Source: Welwitschia mirabilis (Eukaryota; Gnetophyta; Gnetopsida; Welwitschiales). From it: 64,000 bases of DNA. A model generated the notes under the pieces. The model made no database searches. It saw only the letters and a list, made by a program, of their open reading frames with translations, and had not been told where the DNA came from. Positions 22,455-34,620 of this stretch are shown piece after piece; within the stretch, counting starts at the first letter, position 1, and each line of letters begins with the position of its first letter. The DNA lies in assembly GCA_051453625.1 (NCBI GenBank), contig JBOZIK010000001.1, forward strand, positions 189,943,116 to 190,007,115, given 5' to 3'. A program made the translations under genes and the position numbers.

Positions 22455-23853
22455 TTATATAAGCCACCCATTAATAAGCTAGGATGATTCACTTTTTATT
22501 TTGTTGTTGGAACATAAAATTAATAGTTTGCTTTATTTGTGCCATCTGATTAACCAATAAGTTTGTTATTTCTCCTAATCTATTTTGTTGTGGAGAAGGA
22601 ATAGCTAAAGACTTAGATTTCCATTGAGATTGGTTGTTATCATAAGGATGAAAAGAATTTTAATAAAAAATGTTTGGATTAAATTTAGAATACTTATTAA
22701 ATGATGTAGAAGCATGATACTTTTAATTAAAAGCACGAGCTTTAGAAAGATGATGATGATGAAAATTATTTTGAGCTATCTTAAAGTTTTCCAAAAAGTT
22801 TAATGAAATGATCCTCTAATTAACACAACTCGATTGGCCCATTTTTCAAAAACACTATCAAAAACAAAAAAGGATTAACTTTAATAATATTAAGTTGGAA
22901 TTTTCTTAAGCTTTCCTTGTTCTAATTTAAGATTTTCAAGTTGAGTGAATAGACTTCTATTTTTTTCGCTAATTCATCATGAGATTTATCCTTAAGAAAA
23001 AGTTCGTTCAAGCTAAATTTACTTCTAACATGATCATTATCAACATTTTCCCATCTTTAAGTAACTTTTACTAAATCAACTAATTCTTTTCATGCTTTAT
23101 TAGAAGCAAAATTTAATAAATCTCTAATAGTTAGTGTTCTATCACTTTTCTGCTTTCTTTATTAAGATCTTTTAAAAAAAATTAAATTAATCTCCAAACT
23201 TCAAAATAATAATTAGGATTTTAATTAGAATATCTTAAAAACACTCAAAAGTTTTAAAATAAGACTTAGTTGAAGATTGCTTGAAACTACTAATAAGATT
23301 TTTAGTTTGATTAATTTAAGTAGTAGGGAGTAATTTCTTAATAAAAGCTTCCTTAAATTTATAAATATTTGAAATATCCTCATTATGATTAATCAATCTA
23401 AGCCAATGTATGGCTCTATCTTTCAAAATAAGAAAAACAATTAGTAATTTGGTTTCATCAGAACAAGATTGAGGAGAAATCTTATGAACTAAGTTAAATT
23501 CTTCAAATAAGGATTCTCATGATCTAAATCATGAAAAGTTAATAAATCCTTAAGGCTTTTAATAGATGTAGAAGCATCATGAGTAAAAGAAATAGAGAGT
23601 TGGTTTAATGAACTTCAAAAGTTGACCAAGAGTAGGTTAAGATTTAGAAATATCAACATTAATACCTTTGGTAGTCATTTGAGGAAAAAGAGTATTTAAA
23701 GCTTGAGCAAAGGTGTTAAATTCAAGTAAAGATAAAATTAAAGACAAAAGTAAATTACAAGGTGAAGATGGTTCAAAACTATGTAAATGTTTACTAGTTC
23801 AAATTCAATTTCTACTCATAAATGCATTGCATAAAAATAAAGAAAAAGAAATG
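22455..23853 (-). pseudogene. gag: T element gag
   Basis: From a start near 23,830 the minus strand reads LHSFEPSSPCNLLLSLIL, then FPQMTTKGINVDISKS, TFHDLDHENPYLKN, then the gag core ILKDRAIHWLRLINHNEDIS followed by YKFKEAFIKKLLPT. Near the right edge of the inserted LTR it ends with NPNIFY, PYDNNQSQWKSKS and QMAQIKQTINFMFQQQNK. The core fits the retrotransposon gag domain (hydrophobic-LKDxA-xxWL then a helix ending before Pro). About ten stops and several frameshifts break it. It forms the virus-like particle in intact relatives. Confidence 0.8.
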
Positions 23854-23903
23854 CATGAAAAAGTAATAGGGGTTTAGAACATGTGCACCTAAAAGCCTTG
23901 ATG

Positions 23904-24152
23904 AAGTAATATAGTACTTATGGGCTCATGAATACAATTGTGATATCAAAAATGCCTAAAATCAAGTGACTTCCAATAGTGTATGTAAATTATCAAAGAA
24001 AAGTATGATATTTAAATAAATAACAAGTGCTCCTTGATAATGGTAATAATTTTAAACAAAATAAAAAATACAATTTTTAAGAAGATCGCACTATGAGCCT
24101 TTACAAAAAGAAATATCTACTTAAAATAAGAAGATCACACTCTGATACTTAT
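23904..24152. repeat. Direct repeat flanking the TRIM complex, left copy
   Basis: About 245 bases from AAGTAATATAGTACTTATGG onward are repeated at 25,348-25,585 with roughly 85-90% identity by eye. It is leader sequence of the T element (between 5' LTR and gag). The two copies bracket the TRIM complex, so the insertion brought, or was accompanied by, a duplication far longer than a normal 5-bp target duplication. Confidence 0.7.
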
Positions 24153-25347
24153 TGCTTGGCATATTACCATCACATCAAAATCCATAACTTAGGTGGAAAC
24201 TAGAACCCTTTATATTTATCCACTTGTTGAGCTAGGCACGGGAACTGCATATCCAATAATATTCCCCTCAATCTACATGTTAAGTGCTCACATGAACTTG
24301 GACCACTAGGGAGACTCGAACCTAAGACTAGCCAACAATCATGGATCTGATACCAGACTCAAACTCAAGATTAGCCAACAACCATGACTATAATACTAAT
24401 TATTGGGCCTTTAACCATTACACCAAAAGCCATGAGTTAGGTGGAATTTGGGAAACTGAAACCTTTACATTTACTGACTTATCGGGTTGGGCATGGGGAT
24501 AGCATACCCAATAATCTACTACTTAATCCATATGCCAAGTGTTCATATGAACTAGAAAGCCACTAGGAAGATTTGAACTCAAGACTAGCCAATAACCATG
24601 GTTCTAATATCAATTATTAAGCCCATTACCATCACACTAAAAGTTATGACTTAGGTGAAAACTATAATCCTTTATATTTACCTAGTTGTTGGGCTAAGCA
24701 TGGGGACAACATGCTCAACAATCAGTATTAGAGCCATGGTTATTAGTTGATCTCGAGTTCAAGTCTCCCTGGTGGCTTCCCAGCTCATGTGAGCACTTGG
24801 CATTTGGATTGAGGAGGAGATTGTTAGGTATGCAGTCCCCATGCCTAGTCCAATAAGAGGTTAATTATAAAAGGTTCTAGTTTCCTAGATTCCACTTTAA
24901 GTAATGGATTTTACTGTGATGGTAGAGGATTCAACAATTGGTATCAGAGCCATGATTATTAGCTAGTATCAGGTTCAATTCTTCCTAGTGGTTTCTCAGT
25001 TCATGTGAGTACTTAACATGTGAATTAAGGGGAAGATTGTTGGGTATGCGGTTCCATGCCTAGCCTGACAAGTGGGTAAATATAAAGGATTTCGTTTTCC
25101 ACCTAAGTCATGGCTTTTGATGTAATGGTAATTGACCCACTAATTGGTATTAAAGCCATGATTATTATCTAGTCTCAGGTTAGAGTATCCTTAGTGGCTT
25201 CCTAGTTCATCTGCACACTTAACATGTGGATCGAGAGGGAGATTATTAGGTATGTAGTCCCCATGTCCAGCCCAATAAGTGGGTAATTATAAAGGATTCT
25301 AGTTTCCACATAAGTCATGTCTTTTAATGTAATGGTAAGGGTCCCAA
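24153..25347. mobile_element. Inverted tandem complex of TRIM elements
   Basis: Six very short LTRs alternate with five interiors of about 100 bases (one longer). LTRs at 24,153-24,258, 24,401-24,513 and 24,615-24,720 face the minus strand; those at 24,822-24,936, 25,038-25,142 and 25,244-25,347 face the plus strand. LTRs are 104-115 bases, beginning TGTTGGG-like and ending CCAACA-like. Each interior starts with a primer site for initiator tRNA-Met (best copy TGGTATCAGAGC at 24,939-24,950) and ends with a purine run (GAGGAGGAGA, AAGGGGAAGA). That is the anatomy of a terminal-repeat retrotransposon in miniature, which codes for nothing and borrows enzymes from other elements. The strand switches exactly at an LTR end, 24,720/24,721. 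Confidence 0.85.
24939..24950 (+). other. TRIM primer binding site (tRNA-iMet)
   Basis: TGGTATCAGAGC is the exact complement of the 3' end of plant initiator tRNA-Met and lies two bases after the LTR end CAACA. The other interiors have mutated versions (TGGTATTAAAGC at 25,145-25,156; minus-strand copies near 24,344-24,354, 24,387-24,400 and 24,601-24,613). Confidence 0.85.
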
Positions 25348-25490
25348 AAGTAATATAGTACTTATGGGATCAGGAATACAATTGTAGTATAAAAAATGCC
25401 TAAAATCAAGCAACTTCCAATAGTGTATGTAAATTATCAAAGAAAAGTATGATATTTACATAAAAATAATAAGTGCTCTCTAATAATGAT
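25348..25490 (-). repeat. Direct repeat flanking the TRIM complex, right copy (T leader)
   Basis: Counterpart of 23,904-24,152; the match continues into the LTR edge at about 25,585. It is the untranslated leader between the T 5' LTR and gag on the minus strand. No convincing primer binding site was found. Confidence 0.55.
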
Positions 25491-27763
25491 GACAATTTCA
25501 AATAAAATTAAAAAACTAAATTTTTAAAATGAGAAGATCATACTCTGAGCCTTCACAAAAATAAATGTCTACTTAAAATAATAATTCAACTTAGGGGAAG
25601 AAAATTAAGGATAAAAAGTTTAAATTATATCATAAAGAAATCTTTTAGGTTCAATTGCAAATATAGTTGAAGCACATGAGTATCAAACCAATGGAATACT
25701 AGACATGCATTATTATGAAAAGATTAAAATTGCTCTATCAAACTATTAATTCATATGATAAAACAACTATTTCTCTTAAGTGGCATACAACTAATTTAAT
25801 ACACAACTTAAAATAATTGTGAAAAATTACATGCATAAAAGCATAATTTCATAATATGTAAAAATGAAAAATGTAATAAAGTAATAATAAGTCATATTTT
25901 ATGAACATTTACCAGATTCTAAAGATCATTTATAATTCACATGAATAAAACAAAAGAGTTTAAATAGTGGAATTTACCTGTCATTTTCATGTGTAAAAAT
26001 AGTTTTTATTGAAAATTTAACTTCTTTAATTTATATTAAATGGATGTAATTAGGTAATTCAAACATCATAATCCATTCTATAAAATGTACATCAATTTAA
26101 AATCAAAATATAATACTTATAAATCTATATTTTTCAAACTGACTAGGCAAATTGTTTGACAATAACATGATTTTTGCTAAATTATAACATGTTTAACTTG
26201 AAAGATAAATCTTTATTTAAGCATAAAATAAATTATAAAAGCATTGAAATATCAAAATCATAATTTAAGTTAACAAGAAAATAATAAAAACTAGTATAAG
26301 AATGTTCATTAAATCAAAGTGGTCCTAGCTAATTTCGAGTTGTTTTAACCTATAAAATAAGAAGAAATGAAAAAAAGAGAGAAAAGGGAGAGAAAATTTA
26401 AATAAATAGACTTAAAAAATTTTAAAACCCTTAAAATACTCACAAGATACCATAAAATGAGTTTCTAAAGCTAAATATTCAAGATTAAATAGAATTGATT
26501 GTAACTTATAAAAATGGCTCATCTAGAAAAGCTAGAAAACATTATAGGCAAGTCTATTTTGACCAATAATATTAAGTAAACTATAAATCTTGAAAAATAA
26601 TGGATTTCATATTCTAAAAGTATGCAAAAAATAAAAAGCATAAAAAACGTGCATAAATCAAGTAATAAAAATCATGAAAAACATAAAGAAAAGGAATGCT
26701 TATTAATTTTAGATGAATGCATAGCCCTTTTTATTAGTCCTTCATCTAATTAATTACAATATTTGATGCTTTCTTCTCCTCTTGCACCACCTGATCATGT
26801 GCACTTCACAACCCCTGAAATGCTATCTGGATGAATGAAAATGGGAGAAAAGATGTTAAGACATGAGATATATAAGGGTTTAGAAGGTTGAAAAATGAAA
26901 TTAAGTGATAGAAAAAGATGTAAATGAGGAATGTAGAAGGTTTCCAAAGTTGATGTAGAGATAATATCAACTTGGAATTAAAGAAAAATGAGAGAAAATT
27001 AATAGGGAATATCCTTCCAATGTTTGAAAATAACAAATTTAGCATAAAAATGGTATAATAATGAGATCATAATGGTATAAGCACTACAAGAGGCCTTTAT
27101 AGGAACTCTAGGATCAGTCTTAGGTGGAGGAGTTGCCAAAACCACTATGAATTTAAATGTGATTCATGTTCAATTTTGCAAAACTGTCACATGATACTAT
27201 AGCACCATTTTACTCTTAGAGTTGACGCTATAGTGTAACAAGTAGTTTCTTATATAACTACCAAGAATTCAAAAATAAAACTTAATTTTATTTTATTTTT
27301 TAAGCCTTACAATACATGAATTTGTTAAATTTGACTAAAAATGACTAGAAATAAACAGATTATGGCTTTTGAAATGCAATTTTCCAAGGTACTAATGTTT
27401 TTAAAGTCTCTAATGTCATCCAATTTCATGCATCCAATGTTAAAATGAGTTGAAACCATTACATCTGTAAGAGGATGGTATATGATAATGGAAAAGGGAC
27501 TATGAATTATCTATAGAAATTTTATGTTAAATTAGTTATCCGTGATTTGCATTTTCACCCTTAAACTTAATCTCTTGATCATAAGTGTTATGAAAAGCCT
27601 AGAAAATGGATCATAATGCATCATTTTAAGCTCATTGAGTGTGCAAGATATCTGTTACCTATAAAGTACAAAAATACCTCTTAATGTAGTATTATAGTTT
27701 AAAAAACAATGTAAAATATTAACCATTAATACGTTATTTTATTAAAAATTCAGGCTTCATTAG
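25491..27763 (-). mobile_element. T-family LTR, 5' LTR copy
   Basis: It matches the LTR at 1,857-4,767, ending on the plus strand at AGGCTTCAT (LTR start on the minus strand). It lacks about 640 bases near 26,625 that the other copy has. It lies upstream of T gag on the minus strand, so it serves as the 5' LTR of the 16.0-27.8 kb element. The short open frames inside are chance. Confidence 0.65.
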
Positions 27764-29434
27764 TGATGTCATCCTTGTATACACTGAGAGTTTAAAGGAT
27801 GTAGCCAAAAATTAGATGCAGAACATGGTATATGTAATTAAATATTTAGCTTTGAATGTGGTCAAGGATTCCCAATTAAATTTTGCATCACATGGATCCA
27901 ATTCATGCTAGAAACACTAAGGGTAATTAAATTTAATAAAGAAAAGATCTAAGACATCACTACAAGAAATATGAAGTACTTATGAAATTGTGTCTAATGT
28001 AACTCTAAAATTAACCTCTGAGATTATTGCTTTTAGCACTAAGTTAAAGATGAAGATGATCTCAGCATTGGCATAAAATGAGCTAATGTCCTCCACATTG
28101 ATCTTGGGACATTATGTCAATAATTGTTCTTACTCTTAGTACTCAAAAATATACTCAACCAGAAGACTAAGAGATTTAAATGTGGATACATAAATTTCTC
28201 TCTCTTAGCATAATCTTGGATTTGAAATCACTCTTAAATCACATCCATGCTCATCTATTCATACATGCAAAAGGATCCATCTATCTAGATGTAGAGGCTT
28301 CAACCCCATTACCCTTTGTAAAGTATAAGAGTCTGGGAGCCATCTACACTTATGACATACTATTAGAACCACTAATGAAAATATTAATATTCAAGGATGA
28401 TTTAAGAAGAGTATGTCAAAGCATATGTTATATAAAAATTAAAAACCATAATATGTTAATTTGAACTTTGTGAAAAGAGATTTGAGTAAGAAAGGATTAA
28501 GTAAATAGGTTATCTAAAATTAACTAATCAAGAATTGGAAGAGTAATAGTAGTAGAGTGATCAAAATGATAAGATAAACTAAAAAAAAAAATCAAATTAT
28601 CATAACTATAAAAATTCATTTTAGTTAAAAATTTAAATTACTAAATGAAAAAATTTCATGTTATAACCTAAAAATTAATGAAAAGATGTACAAAATGTGA
28701 AAAACAAGTTTAATCTAGGCTATAGATAGAGCAAAAGAGAAAATACTAGCTATAATACTATAAAAATTAATATGACAAAGAAATTCTAAAGGGAAAAACT
28801 ATAAGATCTAATTAAAAATTTGATCAAACCTATGAAATTTTATAATGAGTTTAAAAAAATGATACAAAAACCCCAGAAGATGATAAGACACTTGAAAATG
28901 CTAATCATCCATTTAAAAAGGCTTGATCGAGGTCAAAAGGCTTTGGAAAGTGAAAGGAAAAATGAAAAATGAAAAATAAAAATAAAAAACCAATCTCAAA
29001 TTTATAAAATTACATGGATTAACAATAGAAGATCAATCCCTAAGATTAGGTAATCGACCATTTCAAAGATATTAACGTTAATTAAATCAAGGATGGTCAA
29101 CCTTTAGTAAACACCAGTCGACCAGGGCATTCAACCTCATCATCCTTAGATCAATCATATAAAGGCTGAAACATACTATAAGGAATGTAGTTAACCTTTT
29201 AAATCACCCACTAGAATCAGCTACCTACATCTATAAGTTTATCTACTAAGAAAAAGATAGATAACTAATGACAAATTTAATGTTAAATCAAAGTTATGAA
29301 TTAAGAAATGAAAGATAAGAAGACTCACAATTAGAAGAAGAAAAAAAGATAAAGAATAGAAAATGATTAAGGTTCAAAGAATAAGATAAAGAAGGAATTT
29401 ATGGATAAGAACCTAGGTTTAAGGATTTACGAGG
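27764..29434. other. No supported gene; GTCGACC words at 29.0-29.2 kb
   Basis: About 1.7 kb without a recognisable element. A 94-codon open frame at 28,180-28,464 (plus) has no family resemblance that I can see. The stretch 29,040-29,170 repeats GGTCAACC, GTCGACC and TCAACCTC, like the copia-type LTR at 8.2-9.5 kb, and may be a relic of that family. Confidence 0.4.
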
Positions 29435-29928
29435 TGTGATACCCTCTCTTCTCTTACCCTAATTAAGCACTAGTATTTTTTCCCCTTTCCTTTTCTTCTT
29501 TAATAATATTACCTAATAGACATACTAGAACTTAAGACTAAATTTTACTTACTCCCTTATTAGCATTTCTATATTCAAAGAAAAACAATAAATATTAATA
29601 TTATATATTTACTTATAATTAATTTCAATATTATTTTGGTTTATAAATAATGGCAATGTCATACGTTTGTGTCCTCCATTTCTTTCTAGTTTTCATTACA
29701 TAAAAATATATCTTGTAAATAGTTGAGGAGATGTAAGCTTATTATAAACATACATGAATAAGTTTAAGGATAATACTTACCTTATATAAGAGAATATTGT
29801 AACTTCCATTAATGGCACTTCAACTTGATAATAGACCACTCTTTGGATGTGAGTTGGTTCTACTTCATATTCTAAGCTATACTAATATGGCTAGGCTCAA
29901 CTCTGTATGCTTATAATATATCTTGATA
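29435..29928 (-). mobile_element. K-family LTR fragment (U5 end)
   Basis: It begins TGTGATACCCTCTC on the plus strand, the U5 terminus of K LTRs, and matches 30,984 onward and 55,045 onward. No primer binding site lies to its left, so this is the outer end of a 3' LTR. It is cut on the right by a gap. Confidence 0.7.
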
Positions 29929-30028
29929 NNNNNNNNNNNNNNNNNNNNNNNNNNNNNNNNNNNNNNNNNNNNNNNNNNNNNNNNNNNNNNNNNNNNNNNN
30001 NNNNNNNNNNNNNNNNNNNNNNNNNNNN
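29929..30028. other. Assembly gap (100 N)
   Basis: Conventional-length gap between a K LTR fragment and K leader sequence. Nearly the whole K interior is missing at this point. Confidence 0.95.
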
Positions 30029-30968
30029 TGAGATTATATTTGAAAATAGGATAGATATTTTAAAGATTAAACATAGAAACATTTTTATGATCTTAGTAAT
30101 AACATGACTATCATTATGAGGTTATTGGTCCTTATTTATATTTAAAGTACCTAATTAAGTTTATCCCCTTTCTTCATTTTTAATAGATAAGATTTATAAG
30201 TTACAAATATAGGTTTTCACCTTAAGCTTTTATGACCACATAATTATGGGATGAATAGCTTGACTAGAGATTTGATTATTTCTAAGGGTATCTAATTATG
30301 AAGCATTATTTATATATTTATATTTCTTGTAAAAAGTTAAGCTCTTAAGGAATCATATAAGATCATTGTTCTAAATTCTTAAGATAATTATAATTCTTCT
30401 AAGAAATTATCATCTATAGCTATAAGGGAATAGAGTCTTTAATGACTTGAATTCATCATCCTTCTTGGTTTGTTTAGTAATTTAGAATTATCATAAATAT
30501 GATTAGCATAATAATCATTTAGGAGTTGGGGTTATAGTTAATCTTATGAATAATTTGGAACTATCACAAATATAATCAACTTTTATGATTATTAAGATGC
30601 TAATATTATCATTAATATAATTTTTATAATTATTGGGATTAACATGAATGTAATTTGGTATATATTTATACAGTAGGAAAATTATAGGCATAATAAAATT
30701 CATGACTAGTGAGAGATATAATTAAACTAGTGCTTATCTAGGAGTTAGAGTTATCTGGAAATTTAGTATTATTAAGTATATAATTGATTTTACTCATGGT
30801 TTAAGATTATTAAGGATATAACTAACTTATAGCTATTAGAAATTAAGGTTATTATGGTTAGAACTAACTTTATAATTATTAAGAAGAAATGTTATTAAAG
30901 ATATATCTAGATTTACATTTTTATAATTTATAAGTGTTTAACTTAAGTACTATTTAAGTTAACTTAGA
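30029..30968 (-). mobile_element. K element leader (between primer site and gag)
   Basis: It matches about 39,040-39,990 and 54,350-55,027, each time directly beside a K LTR with a tRNA-iMet primer site. Shared words include TCATCATCC before GGTTTGTTTAG and a repeated TTATAATTATTAGG theme. A leader of almost 1 kb, with no readable protein, is long for a chromodomain-type element. Confidence 0.65.
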
Positions 30969-30983
30969 GTACTAATACCAATT
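30969..30983 (-). other. K primer binding site (tRNA-iMet, mutated)
   Basis: The minus strand reads TTGGTATTAGTAC just after the LTR end, against TTGGTATCAGAGC for a perfect initiator tRNA-Met site. Confidence 0.7.
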
Positions 30984-33900
30984 TGTGATACCCTCTCTTT
31001 CCTTATCCTAATTAAGCACTATTTTTTCCTATTTTATTTTCTCTTCTTGTCTTCTTTAACATTCTTACTTAATAGACATGACGAGACCTAGGATTAAGTT
31101 TTATTTCTTCATTTATTAGAATTTCTATATTCTAAGAGATATAAATTATATTAATATTATATAATTACCTATAACTAATTTCTAAATTATTTTGGTTTAC
31201 AAACAATAGCAATGTCATAAGTTTATGTACTGCATTTATTTCTAGTTTTCATCACATAAGAAGATATCTTATAAATAGTTGATGATATGTAAACTTATTA
31301 TAAACATACATGAATAAGTTCAAAAATAATATCTATATAATATAATAAGAAGTTGTAACTTCCATTAATGACATTTTAACTCAATATTTGGCCACCCTCC
31401 ACATGTGATTTAGTTCTACTTTAGGATGTAAACTATGCAAACATGATTGGAATCAACTCCATAGGCTTTCATTTCACATCCATATACTCCCAATACAGGT
31501 GGCAAGTAATATGTGAGGTGGATGCATTCTTACAAATAACTCTCACTTCCTTGAAACATCTCTAGATAGTGTAACATGATCCATCAATGCCAAGGGCTTA
31601 AGATATTAAGTCAAAGTAAGTTCATATATGGGTAAGGTAGGAAAGTGGTGATTGAATCCATTTCCAAAAGGGTATTATTTAAAAAAAAAAATGCAATGTA
31701 ATGTACCTTAATGATGAAATCCAAGTATAAAGATGAACATTATTAGGATTACCTTGATTTAGTTTTATTCGATGAATACATCACATAAATGCATGTATAT
31801 AATTCTAACTAATGTGAATATTTAATGGATTATTTACCTATTTATAATAATTCTAATCATCATTAGGTTTATTTTATAAAAACAATCAAGGAAAAAAAGA
31901 AAACAAGCATACTAGAACATCTCTATATTCAAGATTACAATAATGAAAATCTAAACAAAGGAAACATTCTTTTCTTTTCTATCTAAATAAAGGAAATATT
32001 CTTTATATTATTTATTTTTATAATAATAAAAATATTAAAAATATATCAAATTACATCTTAATAATGTACTTAAAGAAACTAATCCATACCTAGAGTTATG
32101 CAAATCCTAGAAACATTCTTCCATGCTCATATGACAATCTCTATGAATTCAATGCAATGAAGACCAAAAAAGGAAATCATATCTCAATCATGATTGTTAA
32201 GATATAACTTCTTATCCAAGATTTATGTAGATATATTATAGGTCAAGAAAATAAGTCTTAAATTAAAGACTACTTATGTTACTTAAACTAATAAGGTAAA
32301 AAAACACTTACAAGCATGCATACTTAAAGTAAGGTAAGAGAAAAACAAAAAAGAGATATTTTTCTTAATAAAATATTATTCCTAAGAAATGTAACTTAAG
32401 TATACTAATGGTAACTTATCTTTTATACTTAAATTTCTTGTATAATTTTATTTAATAATTATTCTATAATTTAAAACATTAATTATAGCAATTTTTTGGT
32501 CTCTAAGGGTATTGTAATTAAAAATTAATAATTAATTAATTATAAAAAATAAATCATGATAGTTTGTCATAACTTGGACTCATAATAGGATTACTAAAAA
32601 ATACCTTAAGCTATCTTCAAAGTTCTTAAAATATTATTTCTAAGATCATGATTTAAGGTTAAAGACTATCAAATTTTCTAAAATTACAGTCCTACTGCAC
32701 TGCACTAAAATGACCATTAAAATACTATGAGTTTTTGAATAATTTAAAATGTTTTTGAATAATTGGTTAATTCCCTAAAACTTAAGCTACTCTAATGTTT
32801 AGATATCTCAACTCTTAGTTAAATAAACGTAAATTAATTTCTTACTATTTTTTGCATTAATTTTCCAATGTACTTTAATAAATAAATTTATTAAAATTTA
32901 CTACACATTAGAAAAATTACTATTTTTACATTTTAATAATAAGAGAAAATCCTAGACGTATAGAAAAAATTTGCTACTTTATAACTACTAATTAATAAGC
33001 TATGATGTTTTTAACCTATGCCTCTATTCTAGAAGTTTAATTTTTACCATAATAAAAATATGATGAAGTCTCTGCAACTAGTTACAAAATTATCAAGATT
33101 AGTAAAATAATGGATATACTAATAATTATCTATAGAATATCTTAACTAAATTACTAATTTAAATCATTGTAAAAAAAATCAAATAATTTAAAAAGAACCA
33201 CTTACTATGAACCTTAGGAATTTCATGAAAGAGTACTAGCCTAAAAGAGATTTTTAAGGATCAGACTTTACCCTAATAAGATGGACCTAAAGCATAATAG
33301 ATAAAAATATAATATTAAAATAAATATGAGTATTCAATTTTTTTAAAAAAAATATAGTAAACCCCCTTGTCACTTAGCTATAATCATTCTTTAGTAACCT
33401 TCATCACCAAGCATAAGAGACCTCTCATATCTTTTTAGCATGTTGCTAAGAGCAAATGGAAGGGAATAATATTTTATGACATAAGTACATAAAAACTATA
33501 AATGACTCCCTAATGTAATATCATATTATTCCACTAGAATTTTAAAAAGAGACCACATGTACAATAAGAGTAAAGAGCTTACTTAGGAAGATTAGTAAGT
33601 CCTTAATAGTTGAATATTGATAAAGATCCAAGCTCAATAGTTTCTCAGCTCCAAACTTTCAAGCTCCAAACTCCAAAATTAAGAGAATGAAAGAAAGAGA
33701 GAGGAAAGAAGGAAATGCACTAGCATCTTGAAAAAAATGTAAAGTGTCTCCTTTATAAGATAGAAAAGGATTTCTATATATATATATATATATATATAAA
33801 CTAAGGCACATTAAGATTAAAAATAACATGATTTAGTATTTATAAACCAAATGAGTAACAAGTGGATTTAGAGTACAAAAAGATATCATATTTATGAATC

Positions 33901-34270
33901 TTGCACTTAACTAGGATGAGTAATCTTCTTACCTTAATTAGCAAGGTTAATTACTGCATCATTTTCTCATGCTAGCTCCTTTTTAATCCTTCATAGGCTC
34001 ATATGTAATTTTAATTCATTCAAGACATGCATCAAAACCATAAATGTATAAATCTAAAAATTGTCATATGGTATAATAAGATAAACTCCTTAATTTTAAT
34101 AAATAAAATAATAAGCATTCTATGAACCAACTGCCCTTACATATCTCAAGAACATAAAACTCATGGTAGAGTAAATCTACTCATTTATTATTCTTGGTTT
34201 TATGTCAGAATGCATATACTTGTTCAAATGTTCATTTATTTCAAAATTCATAAAATCTATCAATCACATA
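30984..34270 (-). mobile_element. K-family LTR, longest copy (5' LTR)
   Basis: This LTR runs at least 3,287 bases from TGTGATACCC to the gap at 34,271. By comparison with 59.6-59.97 kb it lacks only the last 350 or so bases, so a full K LTR is near 3.6 kb. The primer site at its left edge makes it a 5' LTR on the minus strand. The promoter region contains (TA)12 at 33,775-33,798, where other copies have a simple TATA box. It is non-coding. Confidence 0.75.
33775..33798. repeat. (TA)12 microsatellite replacing the K LTR TATA box
   Basis: Flanks are shared with 41,521-41,550 and 59,004-59,033 (AAGGATCTCT before, AAAC.AAGGCACA after). Those copies have CTATATATAGATAAAC; here the core has grown to 24 bases of alternating TA. 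Confidence 0.8.
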
Positions 34271-34370
34271 NNNNNNNNNNNNNNNNNNNNNNNNNNNNNN
34301 NNNNNNNNNNNNNNNNNNNNNNNNNNNNNNNNNNNNNNNNNNNNNNNNNNNNNNNNNNNNNNNNNNNNNN
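34271..34370. other. Assembly gap (100 N)
   Basis: The K LTR enters the gap on the left; unrelated sequence emerges on the right. Confidence 0.95.
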
Positions 34371-34620
34371 AATAAAGCAAAAGGGGGAGGAGAGTCCTAT
34401 TTATAATCGAGATGTGGTGGAATGTGAATAGTCATAAGAATATGAGGAAAAACGAAAGTGGCAAAGATTCCTTACATATGAAGACAAATGAAAGTTGGCA
34501 AAGATTTCTTACATATGAAGACAAACGAAAGTCGGCAAAGATTCCTTGCATACGATATCATGAAAGAGAGTGGTTAAGAAAGGGGTTACATAATTGCCTG
34601 GCCACCAGGTAATTTTAATA
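34371..34620 (+). repeat. 37-bp minisatellite, three units, with TATA-like element
   Basis: Units start at 34,450, 34,486 and 34,523 (36-37 bases each), with the core GAAAGTxGGCAAAGATT and ending CATATGAAGAC. Just before are GGGGGAGGAGAG and CTATTTATAATCG at about 34,397-34,410, so this may be the end of an LTR element (purine tract plus promoter), but no LTR partner was found. No protein is evident. Confidence 0.55.

Noticed and set aside
24720-25160. Possible tRNA genes suggested by the tRNA-iMet-like words
   Set aside because: Only the 12-base complement of the tRNA 3' end occurs, at LTR edges; there is no cloverleaf, so these are primer binding sites.
24153-25347. CRISPR-like alternation of repeats and spacers
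   Set aside because: Units are about 105 bases with LTR ends, primer sites and purine tracts, partly inverted, in a plant genome; TRIM structure explains them fully.
26806-27045. 79-codon minus-strand open frame
   Set aside because: Inside the T 5' LTR; the homologous part of the 3' LTR copy (about 3,820-4,060) is not kept as a matching frame.
28180-28464. 94-codon open frame on the plus strand
   Set aside because: No recognisable domain, no related copy in the window, and stops continue the frame on both sides; length is within reach of chance in 64 kb.
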